A stretch of 64,000 nucleotides of DNA from Peronospora farinosa (GCA_947646735.1 CANTFK010000983.1:682001-746000), one strand, 5' to 3'. Positions 10,261-22,032 are shown, numbered from the stretch's first letter. Notes: generated by a model not told the origin, from the letters alone. Numbers and translations: made by a program.

Positions 10261-12959
10261 TCACTTGCGTAGGCAATGATGACCGCCTCTCTAGCCGGGT
10301 CGAAATGTCGTAGGATGGGCGCCGTAGCAATCTTGTTTTTTAGCATGGCAAACGCTACTTGTACCTTCGACCATTTTTCTTCGTCGTCTTCCTGGGCCGC
10401 CACTTCCTCGTTAGCCTTCAATTTGCACCTCCAAGCGTAATCCACTTCTCTCAGTTCGTAAAGGATCGACGCGTATATGGCATAATCTTCGATGTACCTG
10501 CTGTAGTAATTTAGGCTTCCTAGAAAGGACTGCATAGCCTTCAGCGTTGTCGGCAGAGGTAGGTCGACCAAAGACTGAAGATCTTTTAAGTGGGCCTCTA
10601 GACCCTCCTTGGAAACTCGATGCCCAAGATACTCGACCTTCCGACATCCGCACGTACACTTGACGGCACTGACCGACAAATTCCAATAGTCACACACGTC
10701 TAGCAGCCGCTCCACTTTCTGGCATAATACGTCCCACGATTCGGTCGGAACAAGTGTGTCGTCAATGTATGATCGTCGACTCAATATAGAGAGGCCCGAG
10801 TTTGCATCGGGTTCCCCTGTTGCGAACAAATCCTCTGTGGCCTCCCCTGGTGAAAATCGTAAGAATCCATACAACGCATTATCCAACAACCTTTGATATA
10901 TCTGAGGCGCATTCTTAAGCCCAAAAGGCATCCGAAGCCATTCAAATAATCCCAGTGGAGTAACGAAAGCTGAGATTAGTATCGCCCTTTCGGTCATACT
11001 GACGACCCAAAAACCACTCGCCATATTAAGGGAACAGTACCATAAATCTCCGTATAAGTCTTCCAGTAATTCGTTAATCAACGGCATCGGGTATACCATG
11101 AGCTGGGTGAGATCATTCACCAACCGATAGTCGATACACAATCGAATATCGACCCCATTCTTCTTCACGATAATTACAATTGGGCTGGCCCATGGCGAGG
11201 TGGAAGGCTGGATGATCTTTGCTGATAACAGTCCCTTGATCAGGTCGGCTAGCTTCTCTCTGAATTGAGGGGCCACCTTTCGTACGCGTTGCGCGATCGG
11301 TCTTGCGTTACCTACATCGATATCGCATATCGCTCCTCGGGCGGCCGGGGGTAAGGCGTTACCTTTGCCCATCAGCAGATGTCGTTTCTTCCATATTATT
11401 TGTCGCAACCGGTCCACCTCTTCGGGAGTGCTCCCATCTGGATCAGGAATCTGTATATCTTCTAACGCAATGCCTTCAGATGAGGGGTCCACTTCCGGTA
11501 CGACCGCCCACCCTGGCCTTATGTCCTCGGCCCAAAGTTCCCCACTCTCGAAAGAACACACCTGGTCATCTGCCTGTAGCAAGTCTACCAGTTTGACTTC
11601 CTTCTCATTGGTGGTGGTCACTGTATGTAGGTCTTTTTCAAATACACTCCGCTTTTGGGCGGTTCCCTCCTTCCAATTCACCCTCTCTTCGCACAGTTGT
11701 TCTTCACTGTCGGGTACCGGTTGGTGTGTTATATTCATCATTGGGGTTGGGGCCTGCGATCGCTGTAAGATGTGTGACGGAGTCTTATACTCTGGTCTCT
11801 CCACCAGTGGCCCCTCTTCCTCTTCCGTTGGGTCGACCTGATGGTCGACTTGGTCAGTGGTAGATTCATAAGCCAGATTTAGCCATTCCGCATATCTTCG
11901 AGAGCCTACTGAGACAAACCCTGGCGTTCTCGGAACTTGATCCCTGGTCAACCACATACCTACCTTGGTATCTTCATGCAATGTTAAGGGGTGAGGGCTG
12001 ACATTGGTTATCTTCAAAATCGGTCGACGTCCTATCCCTTGTATCATGGTGGTCACCCATCGTTCGCCTCTCGTGACCCATAATTTCCACTGTTCTAAGG
12101 TCGACCTTTTGAGAGGCACTTCCGTACATCCTCCAACGGATATCTGTACATACCTACCCAATTTCACATCCGATACTCGAGTATTATACAGTGTCCTTCG
12201 CCCAGTCAACTGTACCCTGACCTCATCGGGGAGGCAAAGAGTTCCGTCGGCCAAGTATAACCGGATACCGGCTGGGACCATGAAGTCCATCCCCAAAATT
12301 GCATCCTGGCCTACCATAGGGCCTACCCACACCTTAAAGATGTACACCAAGTTCCCATTCAGAGTGACCTTGGTGCGAGTGCGCCCCTCCGTGGTGTATA
12401 CGGCTTCCCCAATACCAATACATTCTTGTCCTTCACTTTCATCAATTTGGCAGCCTACCTTACGAGCAAAGGCGATATCCAGAATGGATATCTCGGCACC
12501 AGTATCGAACAACAAATTTGCATGGTCGTTGTTGACCTTTCCAGAGGCTTTCGCTTGCCTGAACCATTTAGTAGGGGCGTGGTATTTCCAGTACCCCCTA
12601 GACTCGCCTGGCAATAAGTCCAACTCCATTACTGAACTTTCTCGAACAAAATCATTAGGTTCATTCAAAGAAGCCACATGGACCACAGGGTAATTTCCAA
12701 TCTTCGATATATTTTCAATCTTAACTGGAATACCCGTCTCCTCCTTGGGCTGTTTCTCCACATATGCAAAGATGCAGCAATTAGAACGCTCGGCTCGTAC
12801 CAGATTCCAACCTGGCGAGCGTCCTAATTTGCCATCTTCTCGAGTTTCTCCGGGAACATCCCTGCATGCGTGGCTGGGTTGTACCATTGACGGAACAAAT
12901 TGTAGAACTCCTCCATCTGGCACTTCCCAATCTCGTGAATCTCTCCACAACCCCGGCAT
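10257..12959 (-). pseudogene. B protease and reverse transcriptase
   Basis: One open frame of 900 codons; its first about 55 residues overlap the zinc-knuckle frame. The aspartic protease is around residues 150-240 (LLFDTGAEISILD, ILGMDFMV). After a linker comes reverse transcriptase (VNDLTQLMVYPMPLIN, WLRMPFGLKNAPQIYQRL, YIDDTLV, KVEYLGHRVS). The first RT catalytic motif reads YCSLNMASGF, with Asn where the metal-binding Asp is normally found, so polymerase activity is probably lost even though YIDD is intact. The frame ends inside the degenerate RNase H. Confidence 0.88.
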
Positions 12960-13165
12960 ACAAACAGGCAGCGATCAGACGGGTGACCCTTTCTTCCACA
13001 GCGGTCGCAGGTCAATCTTTTCCAGCAATTCAGATGTCCATGTTTCTTGGACCCGCAATACGCACATCTCGTGTTTGAGGTCGCTGATGATGGGCCGGGT
13101 CGCTGGTCTACTGCCTGGCGATGTTGGTCGGCCTCCCTAGTCGGTAGGTTATTTGAGAACCTCAC
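12824..13165 (-). pseudogene. B nucleocapsid with three zinc knuckles
   Basis: Three Cys/His boxes follow each other: CAYCGSKKHGHLNC and CDRCGRKGHPSDRC (both CX2CX4HX4C), and CRGCGEIHEIGKC (one residue shorter). Such knuckles bind the RNA genome for packaging. The frame overlaps the capsid ORF by a few bases on one side and the protease/RT ORF on the other, and differs from both. Confidence 0.8.
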
Positions 13166-14160
13166 ACTTGGATCCTCCCCGCTTCTTTCTCCATAAGGTA
13201 TACTCGTCTTAGATCTCCCTCATTCTCCGAGGAGTCTGGACTGGAATCTTCAGAGCTCGAGTCTTCCAGAGGCATCCGTACTGCATGTATGGAGCGGCGA
13301 TTCATATCTCTCGGCCTCTCGGGTAGTGCCGGTGCCTTCTGACGAAACTTGTTTGATCCAAACAGCATCTTGCCTCGTCTTGCCTTCGTCCGCTGACATG
13401 CTGTCAATACTTCCTCCAATTCTTCCACGTCCGCCAGACGCAGCATAGTCAACTTGTCTGCTAGCTCTGGGTCGTCCACCGTCAAAATGTAGTGATCGAC
13501 GTGATCCTTCTGAATCTTGGGCGACCCATCCTTAATCTTCATCTTCGCCCTGAGTCCAAGCACATTCAGGCGGTACAGATAATCCAGCGGTGTCTCCTCC
13601 GACCTTTTCTTCGCATGGTAGTACTGGCGGGCGACCGGTACCCCCGTACCACAGAAACGAATCATGAACTCTTGGATTAAGTCCTTCCAGTTTCCTCGGA
13701 CTGAGCGACCCAGTTGACGGTACCAATTCTGTGCCGGTCCAGTCAGCAATCCTCCAAAAACGAGACATCGTTCATCATCTGGTGCTTGGTCTCTTATAAA
13801 TGCTGTCTTGACCGTTGATACCCAGCTGCGCGCTCTGTCTTCGTCTTGGTCTCTTCCATGAAATTCTTTAAGATCCGAGGTCGCCGAGAGTTTGATGCGA
13901 GGGACCATATTAGGCATCTGTCCCAGCGCTGCGTTCGCCATCATCGACTGAGGTCCCCTCAAATCCATGTTGTCAGGGTCGAACTCACAGGAACCGACGG
14001 ATTCCATATCGACGTCGGTCATCGTGTGGCCTCTTGGCATTTGTATGCCTGTATGCTGGTCATGGTGAGCGGTCGTCCTTTGCGCCTCTGGTCTTCCTCC
14101 TGCTACACTCCCGTTAGGGTGTGCCCGCGGTACTTGGCGTTCATTCAAAAATCTTGCCAT
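13162..14160 (-). pseudogene. B gag capsid domain
   Basis: A typical retrotransposon gag domain: DLKEFHGRDQDEDRARSW, LVFGGLLTGPAQNWYRQL, WKDLIQEFMIRFCGTG. After it comes a Ser/Asp-rich segment (SSSEDSSPDSSENEG) just before the zinc knuckles. Capsid proteins build the particle in which reverse transcription takes place. The N-terminal leader (14190-15017) is in another frame, so gag is not continuous in this copy. Confidence 0.82.
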
Positions 14161-14189
14161 CGCCGCGTCGAAGAGGATCTGCAGATCAC

Positions 14190-15017
14190 CTACCGGGTAG
14201 GTAGGTCCATCCCCCCAGCATCTTCGTCACGGGGCAGAGCAAATTCCAATTTTTTCTCGTGCTGATTTTTCATTGGCTGGAAATCGGAATGATTTTCATT
14301 CTTGCCACGCGTCGCCGTTTCGAGACCACGTGGTTCCTGCTCCGCGCTGCGCGCTCGGGTTTGGAGCAGCGCCGCTCCAGTAGGGCCGAGGGGCATCCTA
14401 GTGACCGACCCAGTTGAGGACGATCCTGGGGACCACGGAGCTGCTTCCCTCTGGCCGCTTGGCATCAGGTGTTGAGATGGGTCTTGATTCGCCCCTGGGC
14501 GGCCGGCCGCTCCGTACATGTGGGGACCCACCGTGATGTCTTGAAGCGTCATCTGGCTGTCGTTGGACCGCATGTGTGTAGGTGTCACCAGATTTGGGTG
14601 TTCCGTTGCTGGTGTGGTACCCACCAGGATCGACAGACGCTTGTACATATGCTCTAACGTTGTTGTGATTCTGTCGAACCCCAGGGATAGCAGGTCGTCC
14701 GGGTCGAACCGACCTGCGACCATGTTCGCTTCACGAAGCATGGTGACCAGCGCTGTGATCGCGTCCGTGACGACGTGCAGCCGTGGCAGAGTCGACACCG
14801 GCCCAGTGAGTTGACCCAGCTGCCGGATCTCCAGGATCTTTGCGACGGGGTTGCTCTCCAGGAACGCGTTCAGCTTGCGTTGGTGGTAGGCCCTCATGAC
14901 ATCAGCGTCTGTCCATGACGCCAGTCCTGCCTTCTCGGAGCCTATCGACTTGGTGTTTCCGGGTGCCTTCATCCGGAACTTCGTCGGCCTCGACCATGTT
15001 GACCGGGCCCCTCCCAA
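14190..15017 (-). pseudogene. B gag N-terminal leader
   Basis: A 275-codon frame upstream of the capsid ORF. It has a likely helical N-terminal half (LNAFLESNPVAKILEIRQL, DAITALVTMLREANMV) and a Ser/Gln/Pro-rich second half. No domain is recognised. Its position between primer-binding site and capsid suggests a gag N-terminus. Confidence 0.55.
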
Positions 15018-15160
15018 GTCCCGGTCGGTCCTTCGATCCTTTGTTTGTGTCTTCTTGAGTCACTGGCGATCGGTCTTCCAGTGGCTCTTCGGTCTTGTGC
15101 TCCTTCTTGACATGAACATCTTTATCTTCTAGGGACTCGCGGTGAAATCCCTCGTCTTTC

Positions 15161-15182
15161 GAAGATCCGGGCACGCGCACCA
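15161..15182 (-). promoter_or_regulatory. B primer-binding site
   Basis: Reading on the minus strand, one base after the right LTR comes TGGTGCGCGTGCCCGGATC. On the plus strand this reads TTCGAAGATCCGGGCACG then CGCACCA, resembling a tRNA T-loop and acceptor 3' end. The matching tRNA is not identified. Confidence 0.65.
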
Positions 15183-15183
15183 T

Positions 15184-16454
15184 TGTGGTGGAGTGGGTTC
15201 TCAAAATTGTATGATGAGACCCCAAACCACTCACTGTGCCGGACTGCCGACTGTCGGAGGGGGTACCCCGATGCCGCGTATGAACCTTCTTTCACCTTGT
15301 GTACCCGTCGGCTGGCGGGTTGCACTCTTCGGAGGACTTGGTGACGATGTAGACGTCTGCCTTGAGGGAGGTAGACCTGGGGGGCCTCGAGTGGATATGC
15401 TTCACTCGGTGGGCCGGTAGGTGGCCACTCGATCGACCTTGTCGAGAGTGGACTTAGAGCCAAATTCTTCAGGGGCGCTTGTTGTCCCTGGCCTTTTCCT
15501 TCTGTTTCAGTGGTATTAACCACCTGACCTTTACGTTGCTTTCGGACCTTGAGGTGAGGGAGACCGCTTCCGATAGCGGGTCTTGGGGGGTGTTGCTACT
15601 CGAACGAGCTCACAGGCCAAATATATCCTGGAGCTCTATTCGCACTTGAACTTCGCTACACAACTGTCTTCGACGGGGGCCAAAATATATCCCTTCTCGG
15701 AACAGTGAGTAACTTAGAGCAAGTTCTTCTTGGGTGACGGAGTCGTGCCACGTATATCGCAAATTGAGTAGTATTTAATATAGTCCTATCCTTTTAACTC
15801 CTTTACTCTATCCTTGCCTGAAGCTCTGATTCCTTGCGTCGACTGGTATGATCCTTGTATTAACTGGTCAGGAGTGGCTGAACCCCGAGGGGCCGAGTTC
15901 GACTGATGAGGGACCCAGGTCTACCAATGAGAGACCGGGTCGACCAACGAGGGGCCGATTTCGACCGATGAGGGACCGGGTCGACTGATGAGGGACCCAG
16001 GTCTACCAATGAGGGACCGGGTCGACCAACGAGGGGCCGAGGTCGACCGATGAGGGACCGGGTCGACTGATGAGGGACCCAGGTCTACCAATGAGAGACC
16101 GGGTCGACCAATGAGGGACCGAGTCGACCAACGAGGGACCGGGTCTACCAATGAGGGACCCAGGTCTACCAATGAGGGACCCAGGTCGACCGATGAGGGA
16201 CCGGATCGACCAATGAGGGACCCGGGTCTACCAACGAGGTGCCAGGTCGATCAATGAGCGGCCATGATCAACTCCCTTTGGTACCGGTTAACCGGTACCC
16301 TGATACTGATTTTCTTCGGCGGATCCTGCGGATTGTCCTCCACCAACGGTCGCTCCCCTTCGAGGCCCCTGTCTCTCTGGTCCCCTGTCCCTGACCCACG
16401 GCATATACTCCGCATCCAACTGGAGTCTGGGACCTCCACATCACAAAATTATCA
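15184..16454 (-). repeat. B 5' LTR (right)
   Basis: A 1271-bp LTR, TGTGGTGGAG...AATTATCA on the plus strand, followed by the TATC target duplication. It is near-identical to the left LTR apart from a longer internal array. Confidence 0.9.
15888..16256. repeat. Minisatellite in B right LTR
   Basis: About 17 imperfect copies of the roughly 21-bp GGTCGACC-containing unit. The left LTR has about 11 copies, so the array differs by several units between LTRs that were identical at insertion. Confidence 0.8.
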
Positions 16455-16980
16455 TATCCCTCATCACATTAAAGATCGAAGTGACAAAGAACATGTCACT
16501 TCGCGCCCTAGTTGATTGTGGGGCTTCGAACAACTTTGTTCGACGCCAATCGCTAGATGATCGTAGGCTCAAATATGTTGAGCGCGAGACCCCTCCAACG
16601 AGGATGACGGTGCGCCTTGCAACTGGCGCATCCGTAACAGTAAAGAAACGTGTAGTGGGAATTCACTACACGCTTGAAGGCAAAAAGTACGATGATGATT
16701 TCATCGTACTTGATCTGAATGTCAATATTTGATGTCATCCTAGGATTACCATGGCTCTGAAGGTACGAGCCATGGGTCAGCTGGCAGCATCGAACCGTGA
16801 AGATGCCTGCCGCTTGTTCATCAGATGGCCATCTGATGAACGTCTTGGAGCGTTCACAAGCGTTTGAATGTTCTACGAGTGAGTGCGATGGCCTCACTTG
16901 TGGTTCGGTCGTTAACACGACTGCACAAGATCTCAGTGTGACAGACAGGCACACTGCGGAGTAAGCTGCCGGAGCTGTTC
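16455..16980 (+). pseudogene. A1 aspartic protease
   Basis: Resumes A1 after B. The protease active site is ALVDCGASNNFVRR (Asp-Cys-Gly-Ala-Ser, Cys in place of the usual Ser/Thr), followed by a flap-like VRLATGASVTVKKR. The frame stops at 16732. The next part (homologous to DVILGLPSLRRYEPW in A2) continues in another frame. The protease would cut the gag-pol polyprotein. Confidence 0.78.
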
Positions 16981-17044
16981 ACAAGCAAAGGCAGCGCCGA
17001 AGGTCCACCACTCGAATAAATCGAGTGGACCGGGACATGATTGC

Positions 17045-17310
17045 TTGCCTAGAGGGAAACAGTCACAGAAGAGTAAACCGGTTGCCCAGAAGCGTCAACA
17101 CGGTAATCCTAGATCAACTGGAGATATGATCGTAGAGAATCTCGCTGTGGTTGCGCCACCACAGCTAGACGAAGTCGATGGAACAAGTTCCATAGAGCCT
17201 GCGGGAATAAGTCCCCAGGAAATAATCACTGAGGAAATAAGATATCAGGAAGTAACCGAGACGTTGAACGTCTTGGTTGATAACGGATCAAACGTACGCT
17301 TGATCTAGTT
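17045..17310 (+). pseudogene. A1 protease-RT linker
   Basis: An open segment, Lys/Gln-rich at the start and ending near LNVLVDNGSNVRLI, corresponding by position to the spacer between protease and RT. No domain is seen. A stop at 17306-17308 separates it from RT. Confidence 0.45.
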
Positions 17311-18480
17311 TTGCCTTCGAAGTTAGCTTCGGAGATAACTCAGTTGCCTACGCTAGAACCTATAAGGTTCTTGCGTGATTCGCGTAGTAGCAAAGTCAAG
17401 CAGATCTGTGTGCTCGTCGCAGAGGACGAGTACATGACTGACATTCGGTCAGCAACAGTTTTTGCCGAGAACGAACGGGTTCTCAGCAGCTCATCAATGG
17501 ACGAAAGTGTCCTTGTTGAAAAGAATCCGATTGATCGATACACATCACAGTCACTGAAGTCAAATCCTTTGTATAAGGATTTGGTCAATTTCAAGTATGT
17601 ATTCCCTGCATCCGTACCATTCGAGTTACCTAGGGATAAAGGTAATCGACACGAGATCGAACAAGTTTCAGACACAAAATATTGTGTCATGAAGCAGTGG
17701 CCACTACCTCGGGAACATGTCGAGGCGATCGACAAGTTCTTTTCCGATCGCCTAGCTGCGGTCCATGTGAGGGAGTCAACTTCGCCTCACAGCTCTCCGA
17801 CCTTCTGTATGCGCAAGGCCACAAGATGGTGGCGGAAAGTGCACGCGTTCAATAAGTTGAACGCTGCAACGATACCGGCGCAAGCGCCGATACCGATAAA
17901 GGACGTAATCATAGATGGTATGGCAAAGAGACCATTTTTTCGTCCATGGATCGGATGGATGATTCCTATCAGATCCTAATGCGTGAACGGGACATCCCGT
18001 ATACAGAAGTGAGCACTCCCAGTGGTATGCTATGGGAATGGTTTGTGATGCCGCAAGGGCTTAGTAATGCACCAGCCACATTCAATAGATGTGTTTCACA
18101 TCTATTGAGACCGGTGCGCGAATTCGCACCGAGTTACTTCGATGATGTGTTCGTCCATAACCGTGCTATGAATGAAAAAACAGACGTGGAAGCCCACCGA
18201 CTCCACGTTCGTAAGGCTCTTACACTTATTCGCGAGCATAAGTGTACGCCAACCTTAAAAGGCGTATATTCGCAGCTAGCGAAATACCACTTCTTGGGTG
18301 CATCGTCAGAAAGAATGGCGTACGCCCTGATCCAGAAAAGATCAAGGCGATCACCGACTGGCCAGTGCCAGTCGAAGCCAAGGGACTAAAGAATCTCCTT
18401 GGGCTTGCGGCGTACTTGCACAAGTACTCACGCAACTACGCCGAGATGACAGTACATATTACTCGTTTACTCAAGAAAAA
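17311..18480 (+). pseudogene. A1 reverse transcriptase
   Basis: RT motifs are spread over three frames: HEIEQVSDTKYCVMKQWPLP and HAFNKLNAATIPAQAPIP (17311-17979), then VSTPSGMLWEWFVMPQGLSNAPATFNR and PSYFDDVFV (17946-18389, the YxDD-type box reads FDD), then LGCIVRKNGVRPDPEKI in the third. The frame change near 17930 falls in the first catalytic motif and occurs at the same place in A2. Confidence 0.85.
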
Positions 18481-18940
18481 TGTAAATTGGAACTGGAAAG
18501 CTGACTGCCAGCGTTCCTTTGAACGTATCAAGAAAAGCTTGATGCAATCGCCAGTATTGGCGATTGCAGATCAATACAGATCATTTCATGTGTTTTGTAA
18601 CGCCAGCGATTTTGCAATCGGTTGTGCACTGATGCAATATGTCACAGCGCAGAGCGCGCATCCAGCTGAGCGCAACTACCCGTTGCATGACAATAAACTA
18701 CTTGTCATAAAATATGCACTGGATAAGTTTCGCTTATCTGTTAGGAAATAGACCGTTCATAGTGTATACAGACCATGCGTCATTACGCACGGCTGTAACA
18801 GTCCACACCTCTCGCAAAGAATGTCGAGATGGCTGTCTTTCTTCACGGAGTATAACTTCTCCGTGGAGTATAAACCGGGACGACCTAACGTCGTCACCGA
18901 TGCTCTTTCACGTCGACCTGACCTAGAGCCGACTGTATAG
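18481..18940 (+). pseudogene. A1 RNase H
   Basis: Recognisable by FCNASDFAIGCALMQ, NYPLHDNKLLVIKYAL and the end GRPNVVTDALSRRPD. Two catalytic acids are replaced: Asn for the first Asp (CNAS) and Lys for the Glu (HDNKLL, usually HDKELL). A frame change occurs after 18751. A2 has the same two replacements. Confidence 0.75.
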
Positions 18941-19147
18941 TCCAACAATGAATCTGATACCACTGTCGCCACGCTAAGTACCAGCGTCTTGTCGTCGAGT
19001 TTGCTCGACGACATTAGAATGACATGCGCACAAGATAGTGATCTTGTTCGCCTGATGGAGTACCTCAAATATCCATTGAAGCAATCGAAGAAGCGCTTTA
19101 CTACCATGCATCAATCTTCTTTAGATTGATACACCCGGCGGAACGGC

Positions 19148-20590
19148 TTGATATATTACACAGCCTCCGACGGCGACACGCCTCGTGTCGTCGTACCAGC
19201 CCAACATGAGCTCAGGTTACGGATCATATTTGAGTGTCACGATGCACTAGTCAGTGGGCATCGCGGCTGTGAGAAGACTTATCTCACGGTCAGTCGCGCC
19301 TTTTACTTACCACGCCAGTATAAGTTCGTGCGCAATTACGTGCGTGCTTGCGAGGTGTGTCAACAGTGAAGCCTAGTCCTTCACTTCGTGCACTATTGCA
19401 GCCTCTACCTGTTCCGGAAGAGTGCCCTTCGTCTTTGGGAAACCCAAAGACGCTCACGGGAATAATGTATGTAAACAGGTTCAGAATGATGGTGCGTATC
19501 GTCGCTGTACCTGAGTCGATCACAGCAGAAGGCTGGGGCGCGCGGGTATTCATCGATACAATCTTTCGATTGCAGGGTATACCCCGTGAACTTGTGTCCG
19601 ATAGAGGCCCCTGGTTCACGGCTGAGTTTTGGCGTTTCTTGTTCCAAACACTTGGAACACGGCTCACAATGTCTACTTCTTACCATCGGTTTCTGGATGG
19701 TCAGACTGAGCGCGCAAAATCGCGTCCTCGAAGAGATACTTCGAGGGTACGTCCACTACCTCACGATTTGGAATGAGTTTTTGTCGACGGTTGAATTCGC
19801 CATCAACAACTCAATGCATGCTTCCACGACGCATACACTGTTCTAAGTGAATGGCTTCTCCATCCACGTGTCCCACCTTAGTAGCGGGTGACTCTAATTT
19901 AAGGGGGGGGGGGCTCGCTCAAGCGAGAACCAATCTGACTCTTGATCATCACCCGCCAACGTTATGGTCGATGCTAAAGTAACCGAAATCGTACCATTCG
20001 ACTTTGGTGAAGAAGAAGAAAGTAAGAGCGATGACGCTCTTACTAATGATGATGCTGACGACGTCAGCATCGCTTGAGGTATCACTAGCGAGAACACTAA
20101 TGTTTTCGCTGAGTTAGTATCAAATATCTCTGCAGTGCACTCACTATGCACTACATTTAAAAGCAACGAGTCAGTAGAGGATTTCCTGCTGACTTGAGAA
20201 ACGGTAGTCCGTTTCGTGCAAGACTCCATCGCAGAAGCTGTGGACAAGCCGAAACGGAACGCAGACGATTATGGGAGGAAAAATGCTCATCAAATTATTA
20301 AAGGAGATTTCGTTTTACTATAAACAGTAAACCTACCTAAACATGTAGTGACTAACGGGGCAGCAATAAATTGTTGCCAAGTACATTGGCTCATTTCGTG
20401 TATTGCGCCACCTAGCCAACGCATACACGATCGAGCTGCCACGCAGGATGCGTACGCATCATACAATTTACGTGGGACGTTTTCGTCCGTACAATTAGTA
20501 CTCGACTTCTTCGAAAGACGGAGATACGCCTGTCCGCTCGTAATTCAGATCATGATTCAACCCACAAGCTACACGGTCAAAACCGTCTAA
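19148..20590 (+). pseudogene. A1 integrase and GPF/Y region
   Basis: The zinc-binding HHCC module is at 19200-19369 (ECHDALVSGHRG...VRACEVCQQ). The core keeps the second Asp (LVSDRGPWFT) and the Glu (DGQTERA), but the segment that should hold the first catalytic Asp is missing between PVPEECP and the following KT stretch. The frame shifts right after the Glu. VEFAINNSMHAST and, with stops, the C-terminal region (VRFVQDSIAEAVDK, FVLL.TVNLPKHV) follow. A2 shares the missing segment and the shift. Confidence 0.8.
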
Positions 20591-21942
20591 CTCATCAGCC
20601 AAGTCCGATGGAAGAATCGGACAGGGTTTTCCCTCCACCACCGCATCCGTTGGTGGACTCTCATGGGTGGGAAGCGCTACCTTGTGGAACGCTTGATAAA
20701 CCACCTCGAGGTGAAGGGACTTCAGACGAGCTGTCTCGTCCGGTGGCGTGGCTATCCACCTTCGGCGGATAGCTGGAAACCTCGATCCCAACTGATGGCC
20801 GACGTTCCTGGCCTAGTCTAGCAGTACAACAAGGGACATCCGATGATGAAGAAGGACCATCGGAATACGATCGCCCGGAGCGCTTTTAAAGAGATTACAA
20901 AGTATCAATACCTCCACGCGTCTCGGAAGAGATGCGATCTCTCCACCAGGGCTCATTAAGGATGTACGCCTCCTTAGGCGCTCTTGGCGAGGTGCTTAGG
21001 CATCCCGGGCAAGGGTCATTCCAAGAGAGGCATATCATTCCAGCCTCTCTATACAATCGATGCAAGCGATAGCTTGCACTGGCGATACTTAGCTTCTCAA
21101 ATATATTGCGATTAAAAGTAAGATTTTGAAACCAAGCATCACACCCATGTTATGAACGTTGAACAAAAAAAAAGTGTTTCAAGCTTGTAGGAACGCATCA
21201 GCTTGACGAATATGGTGTGGGTTGTACTAATGATGCTGAAGGAATGCATCGATGTAGAAACCGTTTTCAGTGCGAAGTTATTCGCACTGGCGTAAAAGCC
21301 CGTGTAGCTTTGACGCATTTAACAATGGAATCGGAAACCGTTCCTTGGTCATTCCAGACTAACGATCTATCAGACGCGTGGATAGAATCTACGGTTTCGG
21401 GTCAGGACCAAAACGCAAAACATTGTGATCGAGAGATTCCTGCTTGGAGCCAACAGAAGTACCGACACCACGTACAGTGATGTCAATAGAAGTACTGACA
21501 TGATGTCAGTAGAAGTACCGACTTCACGAACAACACCCCTAGTCGAGTCAAATTTACTCGGCTCGATTGGTGAGTTTGTTAATTCATCAGACGACCCGAA
21601 CATTTCACGGTATATTAATTCACTCAATGTACCACGTTACCTTTTGGTAGGGACCAAAGATGAGGCAACACCCCGGGGAAAGCCCGGGAGTGGAACAGAT
21701 GGCTTTGAGTTGGATGCATCATCCGACTCACTAGAGTAGTCAGCGACTAGCTCTGGTCAACACCTTCACGTGTCGAAGTGCCACGTATATTTGCACCAGA
21801 CGTTGCAAGCTGATGTTGACTTCCAGCAGACACATTAGTGTCTGCTGGAAGTCTGCGGCTGTGAAGCCTCAGTAGCGGCTTCAAACGGGCGTGCAGTCGA
21901 ACTCCTTTCCGCCTTGGCAGCGATGCGCATTGACTTGGTCAT
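20495..21942 (-). pseudogene. A1 antisense ORF, decayed
   Basis: The start ATG at 21942-21940 lies 90 nt inside the 3' LTR. The reading frame is broken several times, but pieces match the A2 copy: IYREMFGSSD near 21600, and HESPPTDAVVEGKPCPILPS plus LADELDGFDRVACGLNHDL near 20560-20660. Function unknown; see the better-preserved A2 copy. Confidence 0.6.
20655..20823 (+). pseudogene. A1 chromodomain
   Basis: GGKRYLVERLINHLEVKG, then LVRWRGYPPSADSWKPRSQL, ending VPGLV-stop. This is a chromodomain at the integrase C-terminus, with the conserved W..Y.W aromatic pattern partly kept. The opposite strand carries the A antisense ORF. Confidence 0.8.
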
Positions 21943-22017
21943 TGCGTTGCAATTGTTGGATTAAAAGAAGAACCAACAAGTGATCCCCTTTTCATAGTCA
22001 CTAAACAGTCATGTTAT

Positions 22018-22032
22018 GTGGGGGGGGGGTGA
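22018..22032 (+). promoter_or_regulatory. A1 polypurine tract
   Basis: GTG followed by ten G's and TGA sits directly before the 3' LTR, the position where plus-strand DNA synthesis is primed. A2 has the equivalent tract at 57795-57809. Confidence 0.75.

Larger units (their letters stand above)
4316..16454 (-). mobile_element. Ty3/gypsy element B with second RNase H and plus-strand extra ORF
   Basis: This 12.1 kb element is inserted in A1. Both ends are TG...CA, and TATC is duplicated at 4312-4315 and 16455-16458. Gag-pol reads on the minus strand from the right LTR: gag leader, capsid, three zinc knuckles, protease, RT, degenerate RNase H, aRNase H, integrase, GPF/Y and chromodomain. A separate ORF on the plus strand starts next to the left (3') LTR. 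The order and the extra RNase H resemble the oomycete Ty3/gypsy groups known to have acquired a plant-like RNase H (Chronos/Archon), though assignment to either is my inference. Several frameshifts break gag-pol, while the LTRs look about 99% alike outside their repeat arrays. Confidence 0.9.

Noticed and set aside
11365..12693. Plus-strand ORFs of 158 and 229 codons across B RT/protease
   Set aside because: They lie opposite a clear protease-RT frame, have no motif and vary in frame; shadows.
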